From Melampsora larici-populina 98AG31 (taxonomy: Eukaryota; Basidiomycota; Pucciniomycetes; Pucciniales; Melampsoraceae): DNA of 64,000 bases. The notes beneath the pieces were generated by a model that had not been told where the DNA came from, did not search any database, and saw only the letters and a program-made list of their open reading frames with translations. The stretch is from assembly GCF_000204055.1 (NCBI RefSeq), contig NW_006768825.1:200239-264238 (forward strand), written 5' to 3'. The translations under genes and the position numbers were made by a program. Each line of letters opens with the position of its first letter. Position 1 is the first letter of the stretch. Positions 54,843 to 64,000 of this stretch are shown in pieces.

Positions 54843-57800
54843 TCCCCCCTTGCTCGATACTTTCGTGGGTTTCGGAAGTAGGTGTGAAGTAATTTCGTGA
54901 GTTTCTTGTAGATTTATGTTTCCAATTTGGAAACGACATCTGTTCAACATTTCCTTAGGAGCATTCTTTGTTAGAAAATCGGCTGGCATCAGTTTAGTGT
55001 CGATCATGTGAGTGGAAATTTGATGTGAATTTATTAGGTCTCTGATGAAATGATGTCTAATGTCGATGTGTTTGGAACGGGAACTTGTCGCAGATTCTTG
55101 AGATAGAAATACGGCGCCATTATTGTCGTTGAAAACACTGAGAGGAGGAAGAGAGATAGGAGAAGTTGGTAGTGGAGTTTGAGTGAGATGAGATATCATA
55201 CGGCGAAACCATAAACAGTGCTTTGCACAATCTCCAAGAGCCATGTATTCGGCTTCGGTGGTGGATAGGGCAACAGTCAGTTGACGTCGGCTTTTCCAGG
55301 ATATTAGTGATCCTCCTAGTGTGAACACATATCCAGTTGTGGACCTTTGTGTTTCAGTACATGCAGCGTAGTCGGCATCAGCGTATGCACGTAACTCGGT
55401 GGATAGAGTTCCATGGTTCTTGAACATTATTCCTCGGTCAAGAGTTCCTTGTATGTAGCGAAGAAGATGCTTGACTGCTTTCCAGTGGCGGTATGTGTAT
55501 TTTGACGAGTATCTGGCAAGAGTTGAAACTGCGTATTGGATATCGGGACGTGTGTGTACAGCAGCCCAGTTGAGGCAACCGATGGCTTGTTGATAAGGAA
55601 GGTGAGCTGTGTCAGTGATTTCTTCGTTGGTGCCGGGAGTTAGTTCCATAGAAGATGGGAGAGGTGTTACAGCTGTGTTGCAGTGAGTCATGTCAAATCT
55701 ATCAAGTACGTTTTTCAGGTAATGTTCTTGGGAGAGATGAATTGTTCTGTTTTTGCGGTCTCGAGTGATCTTGATTCCTAAGTGTAGGGTGGGTTCAGTT
55801 GTCCAGACTAGGTTGTATAGTTGATGAAGTTTTTCTTTTATTTCTTTCAGGAGTGATTTTGAGTTTGAGAAGACAAGTCCATCATCGACATGCATTGGAA
55901 TATGAATGATTTCTTTTTCGCGCCGGAGGGTGAAAAGTGAGTTGTCATCTTTGGAAGGTAGGAAACCAATGCTGCGGAGTTTTTCTTCAAGATCTGTGTT
56001 GAATTCTTGATGTGCTTGTTTAGTGCCGTAAATGGATTGTTTGAGGAGCCATATTTTCTTTGGGAATTTGGGGTTGTAGAAACCTTGCACCTGTCGTGTG
56101 TATACTGGTAAGTGCATTTTGCCATTGAGAAAAGCGGTGGCGATGTCGAATTGTTCCATTTCCCAGTCTTCAGAGGCACATAAAGAAAATAGCATATTCA
56201 TTGTGTCAGATTGTACGACGGATGCGAAAGTTTTGTCGTAGTCGACACCCCAGATCTGATGGTTACCTAAAGCAACCCACCGTGCTTTGTATTTTATGAT
56301 GTTGCCATGTTTGTCTCGCTTTCGTTTTAAACGCCACATGCCTCCTATGATGTTCGCTTCAGGTGGTGCGTCGACAAGTTCTCCTACATTATGTGAAGTT
56401 AGAGAGTTAAATTCTTTTGCCATTGCTTCAAGCCAGTTGTTTCGTTCACTTCCGCGCATGGCTTCGGAGAAAGTAGGACAGTCGTCGCTTTTCTTAGCAG
56501 CATATAGTGTGAGGTTTCCGTATCTTACAGGGGCTTTACGATCTCGAATAGGTCGTTGTGAGATCGTGGTTGAGTTGTTAATCTGAACTGGTTTGTGTTT
56601 TGGAATAGGAGGGTTGTTGTTTGTTGATGGGTCAGTGTTGTCAACCAGATTGTTGTTTTCGTTCTCCGAGTTGGCTAGAGTTGTAGTATTGGTTTCGAGA
56701 TTTTCTTTTTGATTTGATTCTGTTTCAGTGTTGATTTCTTGAGTTGATTTCATATGATTGGGAAGTTTGATTTTGATTTTAAGGTTATTTTCTTTTTCTT
56801 TTGATTCTTTTAATTCTTTTTCTTTCAATTTTCTTGATTCTTTTTCTTTTAATTCTTTTAGTTCTTTTTCTTTCAATTCTCTTGATTCTTTTTCTTTTAA
56901 TTTGTTTGATTCTTTTAGTTCTTTTTCTTTCAGTTCTCTTGATTCTTTTTCTTTTAATTTGTTTAGTTCTTTTAGTTCTTTTTCTTTCAATTCTCTTGAT
57001 TCTTTTTCTTTTAATTTGTTTAATTCTTTTAGTTCTTTTTCTTTCAGTTCTCTTGATTCTTTTTCTTTTAATTCTTTTAGTTCTTTTTCTTTCAATTCTC
57101 TTGATTCTTTTTCCTGTGATTCTTTTAATTCTTTTAATTCTTTTTCTTTCAATTCTTTTGATTCTTTTTCTTTTACTTCTTTTAATTCTTTTTCATGTCT
57201 TTCTTTGATTTCTTTTAGTTCATCTTCTTCATTTTCTGTAGATTGTTTTTCTCCTAATTCTTTTTGTTTCTTTCTACTGACGTTGTGGGGGGCGTGTATT
57301 GATTGACTGAGAGGTATTATTTCTTTAGGTGTAAATTCGATTTGGGGTGTATCTTGAGGTATTAGATCTGAAGCTTTGTCGGAGAAGGAGAATTCGGAGA
57401 AGTTGGGTGAGACAGGTGATAACTGCTGTGGTGATAAGAATGGGGATGATGTTTGAGATTGAGATTCTTGTTCGAGGTGATGTGGATGAATTTGAATGTG
57501 GGAAAAGGGTTTTTGAGCCGGTTGAGTAATGTTTTCTTGAGTTGTTGGTCTGTTTGTGGTAGTGTCAATTGGTGTCTGGATCTTTTCAATGTTAGTACTG
57601 TTGTTGTTAAATGCAATCTCATTGAGAGGGAATAAATTGTCATCAGTAGCAAACATTTGTTCATTGTTGTTTTTGTTTTTGAAAGGGAAAAGTCTTTCAT
57701 TAAAGAATACATTACGTGATATGATTATCTTTCTGTTTTCCAAATCCCATAAACGATATGCTCTTGCTCCCTGTTCATACCCTACGTGTACACATAGTTG

Positions 57801-59231
57801 TGACTTGGGAGATAGTTTGCTGATTTCATTAGTTTTTAGGAGAGGGTACGCTGCACATCCTAGAACTCTGAGAAAGTTTGGATTTGATTTGTGAGCTCCT
57901 GATATATCAGCATTCCATAAGTCGTACGGAGTTTCCATGTCAATTGATGCATTAGGTGAGACATTGAGTAGATAAGAAGTTGCCATTACGATTTCTCCCC
58001 AAAGGAATTTTGGAATGTTGCCTTCAAGCATTGTTGAACGTGTTCGTTCAAGAATGGATCGGTTAAAACGTTCAGAGACTGAATTTTGTTCTGGTGTTTC
58101 TGCAGGAGCGCGCTCAAAAACTATACCTTTTTGTGATAGGAAATCTGTAAACTGGTTAGAGGTGTACTCACCTCCCCGATCTGATTTAAGTATGGTTACT
58201 TTCTTGTTGTGATAGCGTTCAACCTCATTTATAAATTGCACAAAGAAAGAAAATACTTGAGATTTTGTTCGCATGATTTTGATACAATTAAATCTTGAGG
58301 CATCATCGATGAAGGATACAAGATATTTTCCGCCTCCAATAGATGCAGTAGGCATGGGTCCAAGTACATCACTATGTATACGAAACAGAGGAACATCAGA
58401 TTTGGGAAAGTGAGAAGAGAATGGCAATCGATGGGCCTTGGATAAAGTACACGATTCGCAGGAGATCTTATTTGAAGGAGTTGGAGAAACTTTGGACAGG
58501 GATCTGTAGTTTAGGTGACCAAAACGACGATGCCAGATGTCAGCAGGGACAGAGGCAGGAGCAGCGAAAAGGTTAGGCGAGGAACGTGCCTGCGTGAAAA
58601 ACAGGCCATCGGATCCTTTACCAGTGATCACAAAGTCTTGTATTTTGTTCTCTAATATGATGTTGTGGTGATTACTGGTGAGAGTTGTCCCTTCGCGGAG
58701 CATGGCAGATACGGATATTATGTTTACACCCGCTTCAGGGATTAGAAGGACATCCTCAATAGCTATCAATCTATCTTCACCAGTACGAGTTTTCCCATGA
58801 ACGTAAGCAGTACCAGCAAGTTTTCCATTAATTTTTCCTTTCTGTCCTCCTATTCCAGAGATGTTGACAGGTTGTATGGTGTGTATGTTGGATAAAAGTT
58901 TAGCGTTGCTGGCTATGTGGGTATTAGCACCACTGTCGATAAGAAATTGGTCGTTCCGGGTGATATGAGTTGTTGCGTTGTAAGCAGAGTATGTGATGAA
59001 TTCGTTGCTTGGATCGTTTTCTATTGCCACATGTACAGATGCAGAGCTGGGGTTATTTGAATTTGCTGTCATGGCTTTGTAGCGTTTCGCCATTTCTTCA
59101 ATTGAGAGTGAATTTGGATCTTTATCGTTTTTCTTTTGAGTGTGGCATTGTTCATTAGTATGCTTTGAGTTCGGGTGAATGTGACAGAGGTCTTTTGGTG
59201 ATTTTCCGACTTTTCTGTTGTCGGTTCTCAT
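54837..59231 (-). CDS. Copia pol (1464 aa) with Lys/Glu-rich expansion between integrase and RT
   Basis: In order: an atypical knuckle CHIHPNSKHTNEQCH (about residue 17-31), protease FLIDSGANTHIA (about 100), GAG-pre-integrase with HRRFGHLN...CESC, integrase core with Asp in HSDVLGP (about 285), Asp in LKSDRGGEY (about 352) and Glu in NSVSERFN (about 387). Then comes a low-complexity tract of KEKESRELKEKELKEL units (about 665-817), reverse transcriptase with FDIATAFLNGKM and MHVDDGLVFS (about 1115), and RNase H with YADADYAAC (about 1284) and SKHIDIRHHF. All catalytic motifs seem present. Translation probably needs readthrough of the gag TGA or an independent start at Met 59231. The stop codon falls within the 3' LTR. 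Confidence 0.93.
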   Translation of the reverse strand: MRTDNRKVGKSPKDLCHIHPNSKHTNEQCHTQKKNDKDPNSLSIEEMAKRYKAMTANSNNPSSASVHVAIENDPSNEFITYSAYNATTHITRNDQFLIDSGANTHIASNAKLLSNIHTIQPVNISGIGGQKGKINGKLAGTAYVHGKTRTGEDRLIAIEDVLLIPEAGVNIISVSAMLREGTTLTSNHHNIILENKIQDFVITGKGSDGLFFTQARSSPNLFAAPASVPADIWHRRFGHLNYRSLSKVSPTPSNKISCESCTLSKAHRLPFSSHFPKSDVPLFRIHSDVLGPMPTASIGGGKYLVSFIDDASRFNCIKIMRTKSQVFSFFVQFINEVERYHNKKVTILKSDRGGEYTSNQFTDFLSQKGIVFERAPAETPEQNSVSERFNRSILERTRSTMLEGNIPKFLWGEIVMATSYLLNVSPNASIDMETPYDLWNADISGAHKSNPNFLRVLGCAAYPLLKTNEISKLSPKSQLCVHVGYEQGARAYRLWDLENRKIIISRNVFFNERLFPFKNKNNNEQMFATDDNLFPLNEIAFNNNSTNIEKIQTPIDTTTNRPTTQENITQPAQKPFSHIQIHPHHLEQESQSQTSSPFLSPQQLSPVSPNFSEFSFSDKASDLIPQDTPQIEFTPKEIIPLSQSIHAPHNVSRKKQKELGEKQSTENEEDELKEIKERHEKELKEVKEKESKELKEKELKELKESQEKESRELKEKELKELKEKESRELKEKELKELNKLKEKESRELKEKELKELNKLKEKESRELKEKELKESNKLKEKESRELKEKELKELKEKESRKLKEKELKESKEKENNLKIKIKLPNHMKSTQEINTETESNQKENLETNTTTLANSENENNNLVDNTDPSTNNNPPIPKHKPVQINNSTTISQRPIRDRKAPVRYGNLTLYAAKKSDDCPTFSEAMRGSERNNWLEAMAKEFNSLTSHNVGELVDAPPEANIIGGMWRLKRKRDKHGNIIKYKARWVALGNHQIWGVDYDKTFASVVQSDTMNMLFSLCASEDWEMEQFDIATAFLNGKMHLPVYTRQVQGFYNPKFPKKIWLLKQSIYGTKQAHQEFNTDLEEKLRSIGFLPSKDDNSLFTLRREKEIIHIPMHVDDGLVFSNSKSLLKEIKEKLHQLYNLVWTTEPTLHLGIKITRDRKNRTIHLSQEHYLKNVLDRFDMTHCNTAVTPLPSSMELTPGTNEEITDTAHLPYQQAIGCLNWAAVHTRPDIQYAVSTLARYSSKYTYRHWKAVKHLLRYIQGTLDRGIMFKNHGTLSTELRAYADADYAACTETQRSTTGYVFTLGGSLISWKSRRQLTVALSTTEAEYMALGDCAKHCLWFRRMISHLTQTPLPTSPISLPPLSVFNDNNGAVFLSQESATSSRSKHIDIRHHFIRDLINSHQISTHMIDTKLMPADFLTKNAPKEMLNRCRFQIGNINLQETHEITSHLLPKPTKVSSKGGC
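56780..57235 (-). repeat. Tandem repeat coding the Lys/Glu coiled-coil of the second Copia element
   Basis: About 450 bp of repeats of TTCTTTTTCTTTCAATTCTC-type units (plus strand) keep the pol frame open as KE-rich heptad-like sequence. The open frames on the plus strand over this tract are mirror images of the repeat. Confidence 0.9.
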
Positions 59232-59234
59232 GGG

Positions 59235-59945
59235 TCATTTTGATTTGGTATAATATACTTCTTTGAATTTTTCTTCGCTGCTGTTGTTGGAACTTGCTTC
59301 GAGTCGAAGTCGGGCACACACATCGCTTGTAGATATTGTTTTAATGTTAGATAGAAAGTGCTGGATTATGAGACCGAATTCGTTTCGAGGTAAACTATTG
59401 ACTAAGAGTATGGCATAGATTCTGTCCGACAATTGAAGGTCCTTGTCTCCAGCTGTCATATCTTGAATTTTGCTATGTAGATCTTGAACTTTTGCAATAT
59501 AGTTTGTGATTCCGATTGATTGGTCATACTTCAAACTGAATAATTCTGTAAGGGTGTTCGCGGTCACGATACCGTTGTCCGAGCCATGCTGGGATACAAG
59601 AGTTTCGAATGCCTTTTTGGGATCTTCGATTGATTCAATAGAGGATAAGTTTGCTGAATCGATGGTGTTGCGTATCGCATATAAAGCAGCCGCTTGTCGC
59701 ATATCGAAACGAGATTTTTCTTGAGCGTCTGATGGACGATTGAGTTCTTCTTCGATGAATTCGTATAAGCCATTCATCTTGAGGTAGATTTTCAATTCAG
59801 TCTTCCATGCATAAATATTACCCATGGTAAGTTTGGGAATCGAGGCGATTGCAGAGGTGCTAAAGTTGGTGTTTCCTAAATTTGAATTCGACATGTTATG
59901 TTTGATAAGAGGTTCGGTTGGTTTGGTATCGTGGTCTTTCGACAT
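59235..59945 (-). CDS. Copia gag (236 aa), ending at an in-frame TGA before pol
   Basis: Copia/UBN2-type gag: an N-terminal segment, then KLTMGNIYAWKTELKIYLKM, KSRFDMRQAAALYAI, a helical core with LTELFSLKYDQSIGITNYI, and a C-terminus YYTKSK. The stop is TGA at 59235-59237. Pol lies in exactly the same frame, its Met starting one codon after the stop. The zinc knuckle that normally ends gag lies after the TGA, so the stop separates capsid from nucleocapsid. Confidence 0.9.
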   Translation of the reverse strand: MSKDHDTKPTEPLIKHNMSNSNLGNTNFSTSAIASIPKLTMGNIYAWKTELKIYLKMNGLYEFIEEELNRPSDAQEKSRFDMRQAAALYAIRNTIDSANLSSIESIEDPKKAFETLVSQHGSDNGIVTANTLTELFSLKYDQSIGITNYIAKVQDLHSKIQDMTAGDKDLQLSDRIYAILLVNSLPRNEFGLIIQHFLSNIKTISTSDVCARLRLEASSNNSSEEKFKEVYYTKSK

Positions 59946-60040
59946 TAAGGAAAAAGGATGATTATAAGGTAATGAAATGGTTGTTAGTACCTTTGGTGGA
60001 CAAAGGGTTTGTATTATGTAGATATATAGTACGCGTCTAG

Positions 60041-60058
60041 AGCGCTGGGCTCATAACC
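60041..60058 (-). promoter_or_regulatory. Primer-binding site matching the internal part of initiator tRNA-Met
   Basis: The plus strand reads AGCGCTGGGCTCATAACC directly beside the 5' LTR. This is the sequence of the anticodon arm of initiator tRNA-Met (CAT anticodon), not of a tRNA 3' end. Drosophila copia and yeast Ty5 are known to prime from such a half-tRNA. Confidence 0.8.
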
Positions 60059-60413
60059 TAATGAGACAGGCTATACGTTGAATAGCAGTTGGATGCTTGT
60101 AATGAGGGTCTGGCCCGAAATGACAGGCAAAACACTTAATGCGATTAAACAATCAGAATGTCGAATAGTCAAGTGAAATAAAGCAGAATTTATTGACACA
60201 CAAAGACAGAAAAAGAGATCAGAAAAGAGACAACAATTAACGTGGTTTATATACAATATGTTGAAACTGAACATTAGATGAGTAGAGAAAACAAGTTAAG
60301 TTGTGTTGGCTCATCAGTTGAGCTCCTGAGGAGTAATGCTCAGCATCACGAACATGAAGAGCACAAACACTAAAGTGTCGAGTACGCATTACGATACAGA
60401 CCTTGTATCAACA
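60059..60413 (-). repeat. 5' LTR of second Copia element (355 bp)
   Basis: Partner of 54488-54842. Confidence 0.93.
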
Positions 60414-60418
60414 ACCCA

Positions 60419-62048
60419 ATGTTGCCAGAGAATTTGAAGGGCCGTGAACTTTTCTGGCTGGCCCGCGGGCCGCTAGCCATTTCACACTATTTCAAACATT
60501 TCACAGTATTTGAATGTCACTGTGTGTCACACGCCTTAATCCTCCCAACCGCGTGATACTGAGGATGATGAAATACATTTCCAAATCCTGTTGGGTTGCC
60601 TCGATCCTTCACTCCTTTAAAAAAACACGTATTAATGAGTGTGATGATAGTCAGGGTGAAATGGATGGTCTACCAAAGGTGGAGGTCAGAATTGGGAAGG
60701 CAATTAGCCGTGTTGGTCCTTCGGTTTTACTAAGTGCTTCTTGCAAGACTGCCAGCAGTCGGGAACTTTGCAATCTATGCTGCTGGAGCAGTGGCAATCA
60801 ACACAATTTTAAAAATGACTGTTTTTTTTTGAATTTGATGGCAATTGGGATCACAGAGTATTTGTCATCTGAGAATGGCGGAAGGATTTATCCATACTTG
60901 ATATCAATCTATGTCTTCTTTCAACAATATCTTAAGATCTGATCCACTTCTTTGAATGGATCTTCCTTGCACTTGCTGATAAGTTGCCATTAGTAATACC
61001 TTTTATGAGTACACTATTGATTGTGCTTGGAAATGGTACATCAAGACGTCCTTGACTTTACAGATCGGTGCGAGTATTGATATATGGGAATGGGTGAAAA
61101 GAGGTGTTGGATAATGAAGTAACCAGGTCACAGGGACAGCATCCATTCTTTGCAGACAAGTCATTCTCCATTCCTCTCATAGGAGTCCAAAAGAATCATG
61201 ATGTCATTACAAGAAAGTGGATGTTTAGGACAAAACAATCTTTCCCTAATTCCCACTTTCTCTCATCATAAATTTATTGTAATAAAATTTATCTATTCCT
61301 CCATTAGTCATTATCACAAAATCCGGTTTTTCACTATCATCATTTTTATAAACATCATAGATATATTAAAATCGTTGACCTCCCACCCACCCAAGCTAAA
61401 GTTTGTAGACGTGAAAAATTGTGAATATTCCAATTGCATTGATAACAGCATGTGTTAAGAAAATTGTAAAAACAAAAAAATTGTCTTTTTCTCTCAAACA
61501 ACTAAAACTTTTTTATCAATTTGTGGGTTCCATTCAGTTATACATTAATTATGAGTTGTAAGACAAAGATATGTTGTAGTACAAGCATAACGCCCTCAGA
61601 ATTCCATGTTTTTATTCCAGCAAGTTCCATTTTGTTTCTTCTCAGCTTTATTATTTATGATAATCAAGCCAGTCCTCTGTGACCGTTATGTGTGAACCTC
61701 AATACTCAAGTATCCAAACCAAGACCCATTCTGTGAGGTTGATACTGGTGTAGGGGATGATCAACAATGTTTGATGAATGACCTTTGCCATCTTTGCCAT
61801 AACGGGATTTTATGTGAGCTTGTCAATATGCTTTGATACATGGCAGTACTTTCTGGGAATATTGCAATGATATAATATATATGAAATGCTATGAAATGTA
61901 CACTGTGTTGTCACACATACTGGCCAGTGTCCAGAGGGCCGCGAGCCGACTTGAACATTTTCACAGCCCTTCAAATGCTGGCAGTGTCAATGTTGCTAAA
62001 TAACTTCTGACCAGTAATACAATCTTTTTTTTTACTTTTTTTCAAATA
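60419..62048. other. Gene-poor stretch with inverted repeat ends
   Basis: GCCAGAGAATTTGAAGGGCC (about 60425) and the complement of about 61930-61998 (GCCAGCATTTGAAGGGCTGT...) are related inverted sequences about 1.5 kb apart, perhaps the ends of an old element hit by the Copia insertion. The longest frame (60514-60942, plus) has no recognised domain. Confidence 0.4.
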
Positions 62049-62523
62049 CAGTCAACTCTCCAAAAACCCATACACCCGTTAAGCCATACTCTCACATAAC
62101 CCATACTTTTTCTGTCCATATTTTTTATGGGTGGGGGAAATTGTCAGAAATCCCATATCTCTATCATTCTCTATAACCCATACTTTTTTGAGGCAAACTA
62201 CTTTTGGTGTGATTAGGCTCTGACTGGTGACCGTTTGTACTCTACAACTTACTTTTGTCACCAATACACTGCATACAAACACAAAAATGAACACTCAAAT
62301 CTACTCAGACTTCACTGCATATTCAAATATGCTTCTTTAAGACCTAACAAAGTACACTCTGGCAAATGAAAATCATCTTTTTAAAAAAATCTCTCTCCTA
62401 ACCCATATTCCCCCCAAGAATAGGGTTTATGGCTTATCAGAGAGATCTCAGTAAGACATACTCCATCAAAACCCATACTTTTTGGAGTCCATAGAATGGT
62501 ATGGGTTTTTGGAGAGTTGACTG
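62049..62523. mobile_element. 475-bp pogo-like MITE with 25-bp perfect inverted repeats, TA target duplication
   Basis: Left CAGTCAACTCTCCAAAAACC... and the right end are exactly complementary over 25 bp, flanked by TA (62047-62048, 62524-62525). The interior has many AACCCATAC words in both orientations, like subterminal transposase-binding repeats. Confidence 0.9.
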
Positions 62524-62525
62524 TA

Positions 62526-63725
62526 CAATCTTGGAAAACCCAACCTCGACTTTCATCATCCTGAACTTTACCAATAGGGTGGTTCAAGAAGAGAAGTGCA
62601 AAAACCCTGCGCACAGAGTGGTGATCCAGGATTTTAAGGATGCCCACTCCTTAAAATCTCATTTTGAAAAGTCTCAAACACCATATAATTAAGTTTTAAG
62701 TGTTAAGGAATGTCAGGTACAACATTTGCCATGGTGGTTTGGCAATCTTTTTCTTAGATCAACATCTTTTTTATTATTCTTTTTCTTTTGTTTTTCATTA
62801 TCATGATATCAATCATATTTTTTTTAGTGACCTTGCAGGTGATGAAGAAACAAAGACCTTGGTCCAAAGCCGTGAGAAAAAAACAATGTATTTTTTTTTA
62901 TTTTGGACAAACAACAGTGACAATCCAGGAACAAACAAAAAAACAAACAATGGAAGATGGTTTTTTTTCCCTCAAAATGTGCCTGTTGGTTTGAAACACT
63001 ATAAATTTTAAGACAGTTTATAAGATCACAAAACTGTGAAACACCTTTAGACTAAAGGTGGTTAACAACCTTTGAAATCTTACTTAAAATTTAAGGCTCC
63101 CAAACCAAATGTAAAATTTAAAAAAAGGCTGTAAAAGCCCTTCTTGAACTGCCCTTAATATCTTGAACATTTAAAAAAGTCTCTTAAAATATCCATAATC
63201 ACATTTTTTTCAACGCTGCCATAATTTTTTTTAGATTTTCTCACATCTCCACCTTACTCACAACCAAACCAAACCAACCAAAAAAGTAATCATAAAAACC
63301 ATTTCCCTAGTTTCAAACAAGCATATCCTCACCACATAAACCTCTTTACAGATCTCAGCTTAAACTTCATGTACCCATCTTCTAAAATTCTCTATACGAT
63401 AACCATCTATAAAAAAATGCAAACTCGAACCCCTACAATTCCACTCAATTTTATTAAACTATATATGTATAAACACTTTTTTGATTTTTCTTTCATTTTC
63501 CCAAACCCTTTTTCCTCAAAACCCCATATTTTGCAAAAAGAAAAACCCTTTAAGAATCCCTAAATAGAATAGAAAAAAAAACTAAGATACATAGAAACAA
63601 AGAGAGAAGGGAAAAAAACTTGAATATTTAGATCGTGCATATGAACAACAACAACAAAAGAATAATAATAAGAGCCTATGTACGAGAAAAAGAGAGAAAA
63701 GATGAGATTTAGTTGATCATGAAGT
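62526..63725. other. AT-rich stretch, no supported gene
   Basis: Homopolymer-rich sequence with chance frames only. The right part is probably the 3' untranslated region of the gene ending at 63726. Confidence 0.45.
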
Positions 63726-64000
63726 TTATGTTTCATTATGATCTGAACAACTTAAAGCAGGTGATGGAGAAGGTGAAGGTGATGGAGAAGGTGCAGGTGA
63801 TGGAGAAGGAGAAGGAGAAAGAGAAGGAGATGTAGACGGATGATGAGGAGAAGGTACAGAAGAAAGAGCAGGATTAAGAGGACAAGAAGCCGGAGAAAGC
63901 AGAGGAGAAGCAGCAGCAGAAGGATGACGAGGAGAAAGTAAAGGATTCAAATTCGAAGTAGAAGTAGAACTCAAGAACTGGAATCCAAGTCCTTGAACAG
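63726..64000 (-). CDS. 3' end of a gene with a Ser/Pro-repeat C-terminus (partial, runs off window)
   Basis: A minus-strand frame is open from the window edge to a stop at 63726-63728. It reads VQGLGFQFLSSTSTSNLNPLL, then a tract of SPSPSPAPSP-type repeats, and ends CSDHNET. Composition suggests a disordered tail; the main body and function are outside the window. An intron within the visible part cannot be excluded. Confidence 0.5.
   Translation of the reverse strand, partial: VQGLGFQFLSSTSTSNLNPLLSPRHPSAAASPLLSPASCPLNPALSSVPSPHHPSTSPSLSPSPSPSPAPSPSPSPSPSPALSCSDHNET

Larger units (their letters stand above)
54488..60413 (-). mobile_element. Second full-length Ty1/Copia retrotransposon (5.9 kb)
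   Basis: Two 355-bp LTRs enclose gag and pol. The element is flanked by the 5-bp duplication ACCCA (54483-54487 and 60414-60418). In element orientation the LTR runs from TGTTGATAC to CTCATTA, so it ends TA rather than CA. I found two mismatches between the LTRs (T/C near 54560 and A/G near 54601), so the insertion is young. Confidence 0.95.

Noticed and set aside
56758..57306. Ser/Phe-rich and Leu/Ile-rich plus-strand frames
   Set aside because: Mirror of the Lys/Glu repeat in the Copia pol gene on the minus strand.
60041..60058. tRNA-like sequence with CAT anticodon, considered as a tRNA gene
   Set aside because: Only the anticodon arm is present and it abuts the LTR; it is a primer-binding site.
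60514..60942. 142-codon plus-strand frame
   Set aside because: No domain, in repeat-derived sequence.
1..64000. CRISPR arrays, rRNA genes and complete tRNA genes
   Set aside because: None seen; repeats present are transposon ends, LTRs and short tandem arrays.

Overview
The window is nuclear DNA of a filamentous basidiomycete, most likely a rust fungus (Pucciniales). The evidence is indirect. Genes carry many short introns with GT..AG ends, mostly about 60-110 bp. Conserved eukaryotic genes (HMG-CoA reductase, ribophorin I/OST1, INO80 subunit IES2, a SARAF-like ER protein) sit between small intron-split genes for predicted secreted proteins, and transposable elements are abundant. The species call is inference. 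All exon models were built by eye from reading frames, splice signals and phase, and every listed multi-exon model closes to a whole number of codons.

Layout. 1-2.5 kb: 3' part of a Ty3/Gypsy retrotransposon with a frameshift at its left edge. 2.5-10.5 kb: gene-poor, with two decayed Tc1/mariner transposase relics, a short tandem repeat, a large palindrome and an unusual CCGG-rich island. 10.6-18.5 kb: four multi-exon genes, all predicted to enter the secretory pathway and none recognised. 19.1-20.7 kb: IES2. 21.2-21.6 kb: a MITE. 21.8-26.7 kb: HMG-CoA reductase (8 exons, 1447 aa). 27.8-28.7 kb: SARAF-like gene. 29.06-40.36 kb: a hAT DNA transposon with an apparently intact 9-exon transposase; an intact Ty1/Copia element (33.28-39.85 kb, almost identical LTRs) is nested in it just upstream of the transposase start. 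40.4-46.8 kb: AT-rich decayed repeats, including a Gypsy gag relic split by a MITE. 46.8-48.8 kb: OST1. 49.1-50.7 kb: four MITEs of different kinds in a row, one Mutator-like with 9-bp target duplications. 51.9-53.3 kb: single-exon 474-aa protein with a signal peptide and a very basic tail. 54.49-60.41 kb: a second full-length Copia element with gag and pol in one frame split by a single TGA, an internal initiator-tRNA-type primer site and a Lys/Glu-rich expansion. 60.4-63.7 kb: gene-poor, with a pogo-like MITE. 63.7 kb to the end: 3' end of a Ser/Pro-rich gene running off the window.

How things fit together. HMG-CoA reductase (mevalonate/ergosterol), OST1 (N-glycosylation) and the SARAF-like protein act in or at the ER membrane; no operon-like relation is implied. 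The most interesting parts are the run of secreted-protein genes in a repeat-rich setting, the 474-aa secreted protein with a nuclear-localisation-like tail, the datable nested hAT/Copia structure, and the coding oddities of the second Copia element.
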